From the NCBI GenBank assembly GCA_033182465.1, contig CP137330.1, forward strand, positions 744,001-808,000: a stretch of DNA of 64,000 nucleotides, written 5' to 3'. Below the pieces are notes generated by a model that did no database searches, had not been told where the DNA came from, and saw only the letters and a program-made list of their open reading frames with translations. The translations under genes were made by a program, and so were the position numbers. The stretch comes from Sanghuangporus weigelae (lineage: Eukaryota; Basidiomycota; Agaricomycetes; Hymenochaetales; Hymenochaetaceae). Below are positions 1 to 10,490 of the stretch, piece by piece (the first letter of the stretch is position 1; each line of letters begins with the position of its first letter).

Positions 1-69
1 GCCCAAGTCGCCTCTCCGAAGGCCCTCGGTGCGCTGCTCATGGGTGCCCTGGCAATGCTTGCGCTGTAA
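1..69 (+). CDS. C-terminal end of a GPI-anchor-type surface protein (5' part outside window)
   Basis: The first 22 codons of the window read in frame to a TAA at 67-69. They encode a short small-residue stretch (AQVASPKALGA) followed by a hydrophobic tail ending LLMGALAMLAL. A small-residue region followed by a terminal hydrophobic tail without a charged end is the usual look of a fungal GPI-attachment signal. The body of the protein lies upstream of the window, so its function cannot be told. The call as a C-terminal coding fragment is inference from this tail only. Confidence 0.55.
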   Translation, partial: AQVASPKALGALLMGALAMLAL

Positions 70-688
70 AACGAGTCGATCTGTGAGATGTAATCTGAGG
101 ATGATGAGTGATCGGTGATGGATGATCGGATCGAGAACAAGATCGGGCATGTTCATAACGCTCTCGAAAAGGTTTCAGGCGCCTTTTTCTTTCACGAACC
201 GTTGGTTTTTATTTGGGACTTTCTTCAATTCTACCCCTTTTGGTTCCCCTCTTGTTTTTGGTGGACTTCTGTTACCGTCCTGTTATCATTCAAGCATTCC
301 CTCTGCACAGACGGAATTCCCTAGGGACCCTACAAGGGATTGCATTCAGGACCTTTTCTTCGTTCCCCTACCGCTGTTTTGCGTTTCAGCGTTTTCAATT
401 TCACTTTGAACTTTGTATAACCGAAGTTTAGGTTGCGTTATCGTTCGCGACCGTGCCGCTCTTTTAGTGACATTCATTAATAATACCATTAGCTTTAGCA
501 TCGCTCTTTGTATATGAACGACGAGATATGAGGAAACGTGTCAAGTTGTTTTCAGTTCAGAACATCTGTTTTCGTTGGGTATTCCGCCCTGATTAACAGT
601 ATTACGAGTGCCCTTCATCAAACGACACCGTAGTGCTGTTTCGGAGGTATGCCATACCACACTACGATTGCAATTTCGTGCTGTATCT
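70..688. other. Intergenic, tail-to-tail spacer
   Basis: Pyrimidine-rich 3' flank of the upstream gene followed by the 3' flank of the minus-strand gene. Short open frames here overlap each other and have no splice logic. I see no gene. Confidence 0.5.
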
Positions 689-3653
689 TTACTCCTCTTG
701 GGTCGGGACCGGAAATCGAATCCGCGTCTTGGAAGGGCACCCCGCAGCTCGGTAAACCGAGTTCGTCCCAGACGGCTGAGGATGCTGCTTTGCGCTACTG
801 GAGATCGAACGGGTGATCGAACGGGAGTAATGAATGAACGATGAATGGATTTTAGGATAACGTTCGTCAATGCTCATGTTCATACCTATGCAAAGAACGA
901 TCGAGAAACGAACCTCGAGTAGAGATCTCCGAGCTTTCGGATAAGTGTCGTTGAGAGACGCGGTGTCGAATGGGATGGTAACGTCTTCAGTGATGACTTC
1001 GTCCTCGTCTTCCTCTGGTTTGACCTTGGTGTTAGTATAAAAGGACGAGGAGTCGATGAGCGTTTGTGAGTCCGTCTCGTCACTCGCGAGGTTCGTCTCT
1101 TGTTCGGAATGCGAATGCGAATGATTTGGAGGTGGAGATGGATTCGTCTGGCCGCGGTCGCTGAACTTAGCCTCCTCCGAATGCAAAGCGCGCAGATAGT
1201 CATCCGTTCCTTCCACTTTAGTCGTTTCGGAGCCGTAAGTATGAGCATGGTGCGGTATCTGCTGTTTGTCGTCGGACGACTCTACTCGGTTAGGCTTGGA
1301 CGGAGCGTCATGTCCAAGTCCGTAGCGGAACCGCTTCAGAGACCACTCCGAGACCGGTCTCATCACCTTCGTCTTCATGCCTTTGATATCCTCACTACTC
1401 CTCACCGCTTCTGTACGGCGTTCTGGCGTCATTTTGGTTAACGTCTGACGTTCCGCAGGCCCGTAAGTGTGTTGACTTGTCGGAATAGGGTCGCTCATTT
1501 GTTTGGGGTCCTCCAGCGGCGGAGGTGGCAAATACGTGATGACTCGCTTCTTTCCAGCAGACGTAGGCTCGTGGCTGATTACAGACTTTGCCGCTAGAGA
1601 AGGCAAAGCGATAGGAAGTTTGAATCGTCCTGACTGCTTCATCGATTTCTTACGAGCATCGGAGAGTTGACCTGACGAATCTTGCGTGCGCGCCTTCTTG
1701 CGCTGAGGTAACGTCGACCAGTTTGCATCTTCATCGTCGTCGTCGTACGCACAGCTCGGATGTGCGTCTATTTTACCCAGAGTTGGACTCTGATCATGTT
1801 TGATCGGGCGACGAAAACGTTCCAAGTCGCGTCTGGAAGGAGGAGAAGAGCGGCGTGCAGGTAGAGGGGGTTCATAGCGAGACGCCGGTAATGGTATTGA
1901 GCACTTTGGCCGGTCAGAACCGTAACGAGGTCCTGAGGCAGATAGGATGCAGTCGACTTCCTCCTTCTTGGGATACCATTCTGTGCGAAGAGTACCTCGA
2001 TGTGATTCTGTGGCAGTAGTCAAACATGCCTGAAGATCCGGTGCTACAGACCAAGCTTGAAATGGTCCAGGATCGGGGCTCTTAGAGCGCTTCAATTGAC
2101 TAAGATAATCGTCGCTACCAGGTGAAAATATCCTAGGAGGGTTAAGCCCCAAAGCCGCACGACTAGAACGTTGCAAAATAGGCTTCATGGGTGAAGAAAA
2201 GGAGCGCATATAGCCAGGGGGATCCATCTGTTTGGGATACTTGGCTGTCCTCTCTTCCGGAATCGAGTGTGTTTCAGTCCCGAGAATTTCAGGTATAGAG
2301 TCAGAGAGACAGCCAATGTCGTCCATTTCTGTCGTTGCTTCCATCTTCAGCTCGTTCCGCAGAGGAGATGAGAATTGAGGGCGAGATAGGTCATGTTCCG
2401 AATGTACACGCAAGCTTGTCTGGCTGAAGCTACGTTTCACTGTTGGCTCACATATAATCAGGTCTTCAGTCAAAGATAGCGAGAATCCGACGGAAGTCAC
2501 CTGGTGTGGTATCATATACTTGCCTATTGCCAGCATAATAATTAACGTCCGCACATATAGTCGGAGCTGCTAGTTGTTCTTGCTGATAGCTGTAAGGCAT
2601 GATAGATTGATCGAGGTCAGATCCCAAGGAGTCATCAGCTTGAGCGTCATTAGGAAGTGGCTTCGTGTCTTCAGAATCGAACTTCGGAGTTGAGTCGTCA
2701 GGAAAGTCAGTGAAGTTAGATGTTGAAAGCAAGTTTTGCGTGCTAAAAGGCGAGGAGTCTCCAGAGACGTCTCCGGAAGATGGACTAGAGCTGAAGTTTG
2801 CGGTAGATCGAGATACTAATGTTGGTACGGCAGGAGCCAATTGGTTTGGCTTAAGATCAACTGACGAACGCGTATATAGTGAGCGATCAGAGGGATTAAT
2901 AACTGGGCGACAAATAGGAGCATGCTGTGTAGGCGGGGGTAAGTGACGGGATTCGGGGTCAGAGCCAGGATGTATGCGCTGATGAGAAGGGGGCTTGATC
3001 CTAGGGATGTCTCTGCCAAGCTTTCGAGTAGCGAAATACTTTTCAATAGTCTTACCCAGCTTTGGTGTCGAGCCAGTCTTCTTCACAGGAGCGAAAGATA
3101 CTGCAGATCCCAGAGATTTAGCTGGCATCAGCTCTTGCTCTCGAATGACATCCCCATGCACAACACGTTCAACGGATCTGCCGCGTTTTACAACAGCATT
3201 CGAGTCGACAGGCCTGCTAGGTGCGCTCAGAGCCGCAGTGAAATTATCGAAGTCGTCCGCAACAGGAGCGCGTATAGCAGCGTTGACACGCGCAATAGAC
3301 CAAGGCGTCGTCGTGAACTTCGCTGTGTCCTTGTCCGCGCGCGACGCGATATCCAACTCTCTGAGTAGGCGCGCATCCTCCGTCTCGTTCACTTGAGTAC
3401 CCTTCGATTCTCTGTCAGTATTTCGAATAACATTGCCGGACGAGCCACTTGTCCGTTTTGTATTCTCGTTAACAGTACTCTTCCTGGCAGAGAATGGGAC
3501 AGTGGACTCCTTTGTCCCTTCATCGCTTGAACCAGAATCTGAATCTGAATCAAAACCCGCACGAAAGTTGAAAGTCCACCCGGAGTTACTCTTCCTTTTC
3601 GAGAGACGCGCTGGACTGCTGGCTTGTTCAGAGGAGACTAGCAAGCCAGGCAT
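689..3653 (-). CDS. Large Ser/Pro-rich, probably disordered protein of unknown function
   Basis: Two long frames join through a 61-nt intron at 2440-2500 (donor GTGACT, acceptor CAACAG), keeping the frame across ..TTP/VKRSFSQ... The start chosen is the ATG at 3653 (MPGLLVSSEQASSP); in-frame codons exist further upstream, but that stretch looks like leader. The product is low-complexity: an acidic Asp/Ser run (SDSDSGSSDEG) near residue 40, many Ser/Pro and basic patches such as KKARTQ, and acidic tracts (EEDEDEVITED) near the C-terminus. There is no signal peptide, TM segment or recognised domain. This composition suits a nuclear or scaffold protein, but that is a guess. The last 70 or so codons (below about 910) read poorly and may be intron or UTR, since a GTTCGT donor lies near 917; the true stop could be near 860-900. 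Confidence 0.6.
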
Positions 3654-5087
3654 GACGGAAGCAGTTACTGTAAAAGTTAGCGCGGTTTGTATAATCCCCG
3701 CTACGTTTTGAGTTACGTAATACTTTCGCACTGTTATAGCTGACACATTAAAAAAAACACTCATCTCATGTCTGTGTCGAAGACTCGCTGTTTGCAAATG
3801 CCGGCTCTCTATGTGACCTGCTTATCGTGATACTCCTGGAATGATCCACCATTTTTGTGGCGCTTTTTGTCGGCACCTGCGGCCTTCACTAAAGGGTTCG
3901 GCGAACGAGAAAGATATTTCATCCGTCGCATATGTCTACATCGCTTGCGCGAAAACGTACCTATCCCTGAAATCGCGGAAATACTCTCAATTTGTTGAGA
4001 GGCGTGGCGATATCTTCGCGCTGTCTGCTTGATTCGCCGCTTCGTGCGTTCATTCATTCAACGAGCTTCATGATCCGTGCGGGGACTCATTTACTCGTGG
4101 GTTCTTATGAGAAGAAGAATTCATCTCGTGGGTCTCATAAGGTCTTTCTTAATTATCTTTTGACCTATCAATCAGAGTTCGCAGCTCAATAACCTCTTCC
4201 TAGATAACACGTTTCTCGCTCGTTTTTAATTGTCCTCTCTCGCAACTTTGTCTCTTACGCTGACTTGTTCTGCGAGTACGTCGTGCTATCATTTCGTTTT
4301 CGTTTTCGTTTCTCCCTTCTTTCAGGCACTGCGTGCCTATGCCGAGCGGTCCCCTCAGCGTACATCGTAAAACTGCCGGCCAACAAAGCCCAAAGCCAGT
4401 TACACTTGAACAAACACAATTAACGGCGGGTGTGATTACATAAGCGATCTCAAATTTTCGAATTCTCTTACCTTCGTGCAATAGGCCGCACAGCAGAAAT
4501 AAAACATTTTTCGTGTCCGGGTATGCTGTGGCTCTTCTCGTTTTGCGGCCTTAGCGTCTGGAATGCTGTGGGCGCTGTTCACTGCTCTGCATGAACCGCG
4601 GCGCTGATTCATCAAGCGGGCGGACGAACAGTACGGAACAAGGCTAATTTTATCTCTGACTGAGGTTCGGAGGCCTCCATCGATACGATACGGCGCACGC
4701 GTGCGTGTCTAGTCTAATCTAATTGTCCTGTACTGTCCGCAAACCGATGTACTGGCTGCTATTGGACTGGCCGGATCAGGTTGTGTGTGTTCGCTATTTA
4801 TTTAGGCATCAAGCCTTCCCATCGACTTGATCTGCTGCGGCTGCTTGGACCGCTTGGATATGCAGCTGTGTGCCTTGCGTTTTGTTCTCTGCGCGGTACT
4901 AGGTGATTCGATTTAACTTAGACTTCAAATTTTGTTATCATTATTATTCGCTCTCTCCCTCTAGCCGTTCTCTCCGTTCTACCCTTTCTGGCTTTTTCTT
5001 GAATTGCCAAAGCACACACAGCATGCGGTACCGTTTATGTGGTCTTTTTGTTCTTGTAGGTGTGGTCCGTCTGTCCTTCTGGTAGGG
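3654..5087. other. Intergenic between two divergent genes
   Basis: Holds the leader of the minus-strand gene and the upstream region of the pheromone precursor gene. Small frames such as 4200-4481 (-) lack support. No gene or clear repeat was seen. Confidence 0.5.
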
Positions 5088-5094
5088 TATAAAA
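5088..5094 (+). promoter_or_regulatory. TATA box of the pheromone precursor gene
   Basis: A consensus TATAAAA lies 173 nt before the ATG at 5267. The interval is pyrimidine-rich, CT and TCGCA repeated, as in leaders of strongly transcribed fungal genes. A strong TATA box is uncommon in this window; the only other clear pair precedes glutamate dehydrogenase. Confidence 0.6.
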
Positions 5095-5266
5095 GACGAG
5101 CGTTTTCGTCGTGCTTGGGTTCTCCCCACTGACGCTCAGATAAACTCGCTCTTCGCATTCTTCGCACTCTGCACGCTCTTCGCAGATACTTGCACTTGCA
5201 TCAGCACTCGCAAAACATCTGCTTCTCTAGCATCCTCACTTGAACTGCCACACTAAGCCAAAAGAA

Positions 5267-5401
5267 ATGGATTCGTTCACCACGTACATCTTCTCGCTCG
5301 CCAGCTCGAACGCTATTGTTGCTTCTGGGTCGGCACCTTCGGATCCACCCGTTGACCAGGAGAAGGCATCGACGTCAGGTACTTATTGCGTTATTGCCTA
5401 A
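5267..5401 (+). CDS. Mating-type lipopeptide pheromone precursor (CaaX protein)
   Basis: An uninterrupted 44-codon frame starting MDSFTTYIFSLASSN and ending GTYCVIA-stop. The MDSFTT-type start, the small size, the acidic/Ser/Pro middle and the C-terminal CaaX box (Cys41-Val-Ile-Ala44) are the hallmarks of basidiomycete B-locus pheromone precursors. By the family mechanism, Cys41 would be farnesylated, VIA removed and the end carboxymethylated; the charged Glu32-Lys33 pair is the likely N-terminal processing site, giving a short mature lipopeptide. It would be secreted and sensed by a STE3-type receptor. The ATG sits in a good context (AAAGAAATGG) downstream of a TATA box. A GT inside the last codons could be read as a splice donor giving an 82-residue product without CaaX; the exact fit of C-V-I-A followed by TAA makes the unspliced reading far better. 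No STE3 receptor gene was found in the window. Confidence 0.85.
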   Translation: MDSFTTYIFSLASSNAIVASGSAPSDPPVDQEKASTSGTYCVIA

Positions 5402-6869
5402 TTGGCTCTTAGGTATGTTCTCTCTCTGTGTAATCTTCTCTGACGGTTCAACTTATTTATCTGATTTGTTTCGACGTTTATTTTTGGCATTAGGACTCAG
5501 CGCCGGCGCACCCCATCATCGTGATCCATACTCATCATACTCATCATTTATTATTCCTTTCGTGCGCTACGCGACCGCAGTTGGGAGCGTCGTCGCCTCC
5601 TCTCCAGCCCCAACAGCGGCGACCAATTGACTTTATTTATTTATTTTTATTTTTTGATTCATTCGTCCCCATTTTTCTCGCTTATGACATCCTTGCCCAT
5701 CGACCTCGACATGATTTATGTGTTTATATATTATTATTAATCCGTGGCTCCTGTGCCTGTGACTGGCTCCACATTACATTTGCGACTCCTTTGCGCATTT
5801 CATTCACATCACAATCATTCACTCTGTCTCACACCGCGCGCGAATATTTCGTTCTGGGGTCTCGGCCATGTCAATACTAATACTGTTGACCCTCATTCCT
5901 TTTTGTTTCACTTTTACCGCAATTTCCTCTCCCTGTCTTATTTCGTTCATCATCTTCCTAGCCTAGCAATTGTCTCGGCACCCCACATTCCTTGTTGACG
6001 TATCTGGCATATTTCTTTCCTTTCCATTTCCTACAGGGATTCGGTCTTTTTTTTGCTATTTTATGGGGGGAATTGCAGGCCTATGCCATACAACAATGGC
6101 ACATTCGTAAATAGACCAGTATAATTCTCTCCGGCCATAAATTAGTGAAAGTGGAAATGAGATAGATCTCCGATGGAGCTGAATTACTTAACCGAAACCC
6201 GACGGCCGCAGACCGAGGCACACACCTAAACGCATTTTACGTCACCCGCTCCTTTCCGAGCCTCGTTAACAGCGATCGATCGTTGCATGTTCAACAACTT
6301 TCACACCACACCAACACCGTCGTTGACCTACCATTGCTTCTACCATCGAGGAGCCAAAGATTGTCAAAATCTTTTTAGTTTCGATATTTCTCAAGGACGA
6401 AGACAAGACGGAGGGCAGAATACAGTACACGCACACGCGAGTTAGCGGGAGCAAGGGCGTGTCGTGAAGTAGAGCAGCGAACGTTGTACTGGGCCCAGGT
6501 TGACGGGAACACGGACGGACTGATTGCGGGCGGGACGAGAATCGACTCGTAGCTTCTCCCTGGTGCTGGATCGGACTAGCCCGGGCTCAAGCCCTTCAAG
6601 TTACTGTCGCCGAGGAGGTAATTCCCTTTTACTGATTAAATCGCACCAAGTGACCTCAAGTGACCTGGGCCCCTATATACTCCCTATAGCAGCACGGCTT
6701 ATATTCCGTTGCAGTTTTCAGTTCAGTTGTCTTTGCTTGACGCTCTCCCTCACTCTCTACCGGTTCGTCTCCTCTCTGCTGTTATTGCTCGGTGTTTCTT
6801 GACTGACGGATTAAAAATACCCCACAACGAACGGTATCAGTGTCACGCGGATACATCCACACACGCGCT
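5402..6869. other. Long pyrimidine-rich intergenic region
   Basis: 3' flank of the pheromone gene, then the upstream region of the UBL3-like gene. Several pyrimidine-rich open frames read as hydrophobic peptides but have no splice or family support. There is no second CaaX peptide frame that I could find here. Confidence 0.5.
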
Positions 6870-8115
6870 ATGAGCACCACTCTAGGCTTCCAACCCGAAA
6901 TGAGCAGCTTCGATCTGCAAAATCACCACGCATCTTCTCAGGCGCCGTCCATCGCGTCTCTGCACATCCTCCCACCACAAAACAACATCACCAGCTTACC
7001 AGCAACGGCTGCCACCTCTATGCTCACTGTCTGCCCTGCCGAGGACGAGAAGGATAATACTAATAATGATGGTGGACTGTCGGGTCCTTCTGGGGACGGA
7101 GAGCAGGCGAATGATGGTAGCAATAGCAACCCTCCACCTGTACCCCAGGTCGCTCTCACGTTCTTGTTGGTCTCGGGCGCCAGACGTACTATGACTTTCG
7201 ATCCCGAGACAACTGTAGGAAGAGTGAAAGAGTTGGTGTGGAATGGCTGGCCAAGTGGTGCGTTCGTCTTTGCGTGACACGTCAGAAGAACGGGAAGCTA
7301 ACGTGATTTTTTTTTGTTTGCACAGATTGGCAAGAGGAGAAACCACCAGCACCGAATTTTCTCAGAATTTTATACCTTGGAAAAATTTTACAAGACGAAG
7401 ATACGTTATCCAGTAAGTCACTTCTCTCTTTCGATGCACTCTATATTTTCTTGTCATTGCACGTCATATCACCCCGGCGGGGCGTAAAACTCCACCCCAA
7501 GATACGCTTGTGTCCCTTCTTCTTTTTCTTCACTTGATGATGGGAGATGGGTGACGGTGATGTAAATTTCTCCCTAACGATCGACAGCTCGGCAGTGCTG
7601 TGCAGATGCGGGGAGTGGAATGATCTTCGCATAGAAAGTCTATGATAATCTCTTTGACTGTGCAGCGAAAACACAAAATGACCAATGTTGGTTTGATAAT
7701 CGATGCATCTGTCGGACGGCGTCACCTCCCGCACATCCATAGACTTAATTAAATGTTTTTAACGCCTTTCCTATTTTGAATGTTTCCTTCTCTTACTTTA
7801 CCTTTCTTCCCTTATCAATCTTACTCACCTTACTATCCCTATAAAGGCCTCTCAATTCCAACCCTATCTAGCCCCGTCTCCTCACCAACAACACCCACGT
7901 CTCGTCGGTTTTCTACTTTGTCTGCGACGATCGTACATCTCTCTATAAGGCCATACGCCCCGCCGGCGGAGGATGAAGCGCTGATTAAGAAGAATCTGCG
8001 TGCTGCGCGGAGGGCGTTGTCGAGATCGGGGAGCACGATGCAGCCGCCTGTGCCTGGCGGTGCGACAAGTGTCGAGGTTAGAACAGGTGGGTGTTGCGGA
8101 TGTGTTATATGTTGA
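6870..8115 (+). CDS. UBL3/MUB-like membrane-anchored ubiquitin-fold protein
   Basis: Three exons, 6870-7257, 7326-7412 and 7847-8115, give 247 residues. After a low-complexity N-terminal region of about 95 residues comes a ubiquitin-like fold starting VALTFLLVSGARRTMTF. Exon 1 ends GWPS and exon 2 starts DWQEEK, reconstituting the WP-DWEEE-PN-LR-Y-G core typical of UBL3 and plant MUB proteins, followed by ILQDEDTLSS. The fold finishes in exon 3 at ATIVHLSIRPYAPP. The C-terminus is CCGCVIC: a CaaX box (CVIC) preceded by two Cys that could be palmitoylated. Known relatives are prenylated, sit on the plasma membrane and dock E2 enzymes or sort proteins to vesicles; that role here is inference. 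An upstream in-frame GTG is not the start. The exon 3 side carries a Ser/Pro insert relative to animal UBL3. Confidence 0.88.
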
Positions 8116-8895
8116 TGAGGGGTCGGCGTTAGTCTTTCGGGTTTATATTCCCGACGTCGGGTTCTGCATCGCATCGCTTTCGGTACGTACCATCACATTC
8201 GTTCTGTATGTATCTTAATTTTTGCCTTACTTGCGGTGACATTCGCTGTTCTGCACAACAGGTTTCTTTATGTAGCATAGTTTAGAGCGCTTTTAATATT
8301 TGTCTTTTCACCCTGCATGGTTCTCAACCGATCAATCAATGCTTTCTTTTTTTCTCCTTCTGTTCATTCATTCAGTCTTTCATGTCTATGTCTATGTCAT
8401 GATCCAATACGACCAACGCACTCATTTCATTGTTTTTCCTCGACTGTCATATACGCTGTACTTCAACTTCACTCCGTCTACCCGCCGCAGTTCTCCGCGT
8501 TTCCGCTTTTTCGTACGCGTGTTCACGTCTTTCTTTGTCGTTCCGTTTATCTTTGTCTCATCCGTACGTGTCTCCTCTCTCTCCCTCATATTACTCCTGT
8601 GCATTGCATCGTGCTCTGTCTTCGTCCTTCTGCTTCCTTTTATCGTTTTACGCTTCAGTTTCGGATGCACATCTCTCGTCGCTTGTCGGCCTTTCGTCTA
8701 CAAGCGATCATGGTCTATCTCTGTCTCGGATACCGATATTGATACCCCCTGGCATTATACACGACGTGCTCAGCTCTTCATCAAATGTTTTATTAGTACG
8801 TGTGCGTGTGTATGAGAGTATTGGCGATAGATATTGGATTACAAGCGGTTACGACGTCACTGGTGACCATACGTTCGATACGCGCTGGTCTGGTG
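8116..8895. other. Pyrimidine-rich 3' flank of the UBL3-like gene
   Basis: Strongly T/C-biased. Overlapping open frames in all three forward phases encode Ser/Phe/Leu-rich peptides, which is the expected by-product of base bias. No gene is called. Confidence 0.5.
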
Positions 8896-10490
8896 GATGA
8901 CGGCCGCGGCGTTTAGGTCGAATTCATATCAATGGAAACACTCGCCATTGCATACTTGCACGTACGATGTAAATTCAAAAAGCAAAAGAAGAGAGAAAAA
9001 GAAGGAAAAAATATGGATGATGCATATGGGAAGAAGAACTGCATGCATGCATACGTACACGGTTTGCGGCGGCCACACTTTTCTTTCTTTCCTTTTCATC
9101 CATCAGGAGACCAAGAAAAGAACTCGTTCGCTGATTTGTGAATGGTATCATACGGACATCACGATGATGACTTCCTAGCATGCTTGCGGTAACAAGAACA
9201 CGGGTGAGTCCAGTTCAGAGGCTCTGTGTTCTCTACTTTCCTTCTCGACTTCCGGGACCTTAAATCACATTTCGTGGAGAGGATGGAAATTCCGAAGGAC
9301 CCAACAAACATGTAGTACGTATGTATGATTAAATGTTATGTTTCTTTACTGTAATATGAATAGATGTTCTAAAGGGACGTACTTTTTTTTATCAATCAGG
9401 AAATCAAAAAAAGAAGTCATTTGTGCTCTGTGGATCAATTATTATATAGGTATAGTCGTCTGTTTAACTAGCGTACAAGTCTAAGAGAACAGGAGAGTTC
9501 AGTCCGGATACTCCGCAGATATTCTTGAGCTTATCATCTTGCGATTTCTTGGGATATCGAAGAGTCCGAACATATCATATGTGATAGACTGTACATCTCC
9601 ACCTGATAATGGGGCTCTTCCTCTCGTATCTGGTCGAGAATAGCTTACTGTGCGTATGGTGAAACGGCCACCTAGTGCCGAGTTTCTTTAATGACGAGGT
9701 ATGACGCATTCTAATGCGTTGTGGGAGACTATCAAGCGATCCGACGTGCTGAGCCGTGACAGAAGAGTTGAAGAAGGTCGTCGGTTGCTACACGGAGTCC
9801 CGCAGCCGCAGCCGCAGAACGAGGGGTCTACAAACGATTCTTCAATTGTACTTTGCTGATCAACTAGGCTGACTGAGTGGCATTATGCATATCGAGAAAT
9901 TCTGAAGGAGAAGAAGCATGACACGAAAACATAGCGATGCATACGTACATGGTTCATGGCGGCCACATATGTTTTCTGATCTATCAGGAGGTCGAGAAAA
10001 GAACCTCGTTTGCTCATTTGTGGATAGTATCATACGGACATGTAGACTTCCTAACTTGCTTGCAGGAACAGAACACAGGAGAGTCCAGTTCAGAGACTCC
10101 GTATTCTTTCCTTCGTACTAATATCCTGCCGATTCTTGCAGAGGACGGGAACGTCGAAGGAACCGGTAAATATATGCAAGACCGTGACGCACGATGGAGT
10201 GATCACCTGATGTTATGTTTCCTCAATGAAGAGATGTGCAGATTACATGACGCGTTCTTGGTCGGTTGTGAGAGGAGATACGACCTGCCGAGCCGTGATG
10301 CTCCAATGAAGAAGAAGAGTTGAGTTCAAGAAGGCTGTTGGTTGCTATGCAAAGGCCCACAGGGGTAACTAAAGCTGTCTTTAAATCAAAATCCTAACGA
10401 CAAAGTCCTCAATCAGTTGATACAACGTTAGATTGACATGATGTCAAGAAAATTCCGATAAAAACATGACACGAAAACATAGCGATGCGC
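8896..10490 (+). repeat. Diverged direct repeats, about three copies plus a fragment
   Basis: Segments near 9040-9330, 9385-9800 and 9917-10350 share an ordered series of blocks: a cggccaca block, a tatcaggag/gaaaagaac block, a tatcatacggacat block, an agtccagttcagag block and a gatgtt/atgtttc block, then a gccgtga..agaag block in the later copies. A 24-nt exact match starting at 9917 and again at 10465 marks the start of a further truncated copy. No long frame survives, so this looks like decayed tandem copies of a mobile or duplicated sequence. Confidence 0.5.

Noticed and set aside
700-790. tRNA-like T-arm on the minus strand (TTCGATT loop in a CGGA/TCCG stem, with a partly matching acceptor and 73-nt total length)
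   Set aside because: No five-pair anticodon stem with a U33-type loop can be formed and the D-arm is out of place. It is probably a chance or decayed tRNA-like sequence.
5267-5630. Two-exon reading of the pheromone locus using donor 5379 and acceptor 5493, giving an 82-residue product
   Set aside because: The unspliced frame ends exactly in a CaaX box and stop, matching the pheromone family; the spliced product has no recognisable feature.
8300-8900. Three overlapping hydrophobic, Ser/Phe/Leu-rich forward frames resembling a membrane protein
   Set aside because: The segment is T/C-biased, which gives such peptides in all three phases at once. No conserved motif or splice logic.
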